DNA from: Peribacillus loiseleuriae
GTDB lineage: Bacteria; Bacillota; Bacilli; Bacillales; DSM-1321
Reading direction: 5' to 3'
Length of the DNA: 64,000 nucleotides
Assembly: GCF_001183985.1 (NCBI RefSeq)
Contig: NZ_LFZW01000001.1
Location: 3,090,059-3,154,058, forward strand
The notes under the pieces are model-generated. The model was not told where the DNA came from, ran no database searches, and was given only the letters and a program-made list of their open reading frames with translations. A program made the position numbers and the translations under genes. Numbering within the stretch: the first letter of the stretch is position 1; each line of letters begins with the position of its first letter. Below are positions 63,276 to 64,000 of this stretch, in pieces.

Positions 63276-64000
63276 TTATTCCTCAGCTAATCGATCCAAA
63301 ATCAGCACATATTCATCATTTGCCGGATCCAGCTCGAGAAGCTTATTAAATATTTCTCTAGAGGTAGCTAGTACTCCTTCTTCAATTAAAAAGAATCCGT
63401 AATCTTCTAAAAAATCTTGGTTACTGGCGAAAAATTCATACGACTTCTGGAAGCTTTCTAAAGCTTCTTTAAACCGTTCATTTTTTTGCAGGCTTATAGC
63501 CAGCATCCATTCGAATTGCGGATCGTCTTCGCCGTATTTCCTAACACTTTCAATCGTTTCAATAATATCATCATACTTTTCTTCATGCATGAACAGTTTA
63601 AGTAATGTAAGCGTAGCTTCTAAATAGCCTGGATCAATGGCAAGAGCTTCCCTGAAAAACAATTCTGCCTCATTTGTCAGACCCTTTTTCAAAGCAATTT
63701 TCCCCCCAAAAAGATTCAGCTCTTTGTTGAATTCATCCTTGTGAATCCCCTCCCTTACCGTTTCTAGAGCTTCATCTAGACGCTCTAGGCTTTCATAAGA
63801 TTTCGCAAGATACAGATAAAGGGAATGATATTCCGGATCTAACTCCTTGAGTTCGGTAAACCTTTGAATCGCCGTTTCAAACATGGCTGCTTGGTATGCA
63901 GTTAATGCAAATTCGAATAATGTGTTAATTTCGAGTTTGTCTTCCAACGCCTTTTCAAAAAAAGGAATGGCTTCTTCAAACTCACCCAAATTACTTAAGG
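63276..64000 (-). CDS. ypiA: YpiA, TPR-repeat protein (5' end outside the window)
   Basis: A frame open to the right edge, stop at 63276, so about 241 C-terminal residues are visible. Tetratricopeptide repeats follow each other: FEEAIPFFEKALEDK, FETAIQRFTELKELDPEYHS, LDEALETVREGIHKD, EAELFFREALAIDPG, FKEALESFQKSYEF and TSREIFNKLLELDPAN. They are protein-interaction modules. The full YpiA is about 420 residues. It is linked to aroA-type and qcr genes in Bacillus. Confidence 0.88.
   Translation of the reverse strand, partial: LSNLGEFEEAIPFFEKALEDKLEINTLFEFALTAYQAAMFETAIQRFTELKELDPEYHSLYLYLAKSYESLERLDEALETVREGIHKDEFNKELNLFGGKIALKKGLTNEAELFFREALAIDPGYLEATLTLLKLFMHEEKYDDIIETIESVRKYGEDDPQFEWMLAISLQKNERFKEALESFQKSYEFFASNQDFLEDYGFFLIEEGVLATSREIFNKLLELDPANDEYVLILDRLAEE

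Overview
The window comes from a low-GC Gram-positive spore former of the family Bacillaceae. It carries sspM- and cotD-like spore genes, bacillithiol genes (bshA, bshB1), a type B RNase P RNA and gpsB. From about 15 kb to the right edge the gene order follows, from my knowledge of Bacillus subtilis, the chromosomal stretch pbuX-xpt, ypvA, rlmL, rnpB, gpsB, ypsA, cotD, mrfB-mrfA, yppG, yppE, sspM, recU-ponA, ypoC-nth-dnaD, asnS, aspB-ypmB-ypmA, dinG, panDCB, birA-cca-bshA-bshB1-mgsA-dapB-ypjD, ypjC, ypjB, ypjA, qcrCBA, ypiF, ypiB, ypiA. Most genes lie on the minus strand.

Left region (1 to about 15,000): an integrated mobile element. At its right end is a tyrosine integrase, 117 bp from the 3' end of pbuX. 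Reading leftward along the transcripts come three near-identical tandem promoters, two genes of unknown function, a winged-helix replication initiator followed by nine 21-22 bp iterons and a 12-13 bp AT-rich repeat array (a plasmid-type origin), a large orphan gene, a small Xre regulator, a two-gene cassette of a RuvC-fold-like protein and a Ser/Thr kinase, and then a head and packaging module: scaffold, major capsid protein, putative TerS, TerL and portal. No tail, lysis or late-regulator genes are visible. It therefore looks like a phage satellite or phage-plasmid that makes its own capsid and replicates from its own iteron origin. The 5' part of a group II intron lies at the extreme left edge, so the left end of the element is not resolved.

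Right region: core chromosome with several regulatory RNAs (guanine riboswitch before xpt, RNase P RNA, a terminator-containing leader before panB). It also holds a decayed GGDEF-EAL gene, a decayed tnpB inside an IS605-type element between birA and panB, and at least four families of small intergenic repeats. The most abundant family, with GTTCAAAAAG-type inverted ends, has seven copies here; two of them flank mrfB in opposite orientation and separate it from its partner mrfA.

The core genes group into pathways: purine salvage (xpt, pbuX), DNA repair and replication (mrfAB, recU, nth, dnaD, dinG, ypvA), cell wall and division (ponA, gpsB), pantothenate (panBCD), bacillithiol (bshA, bshB1), lysine and methylglyoxal (dapB, mgsA), and the menaquinol:cytochrome c reductase (qcrABC).
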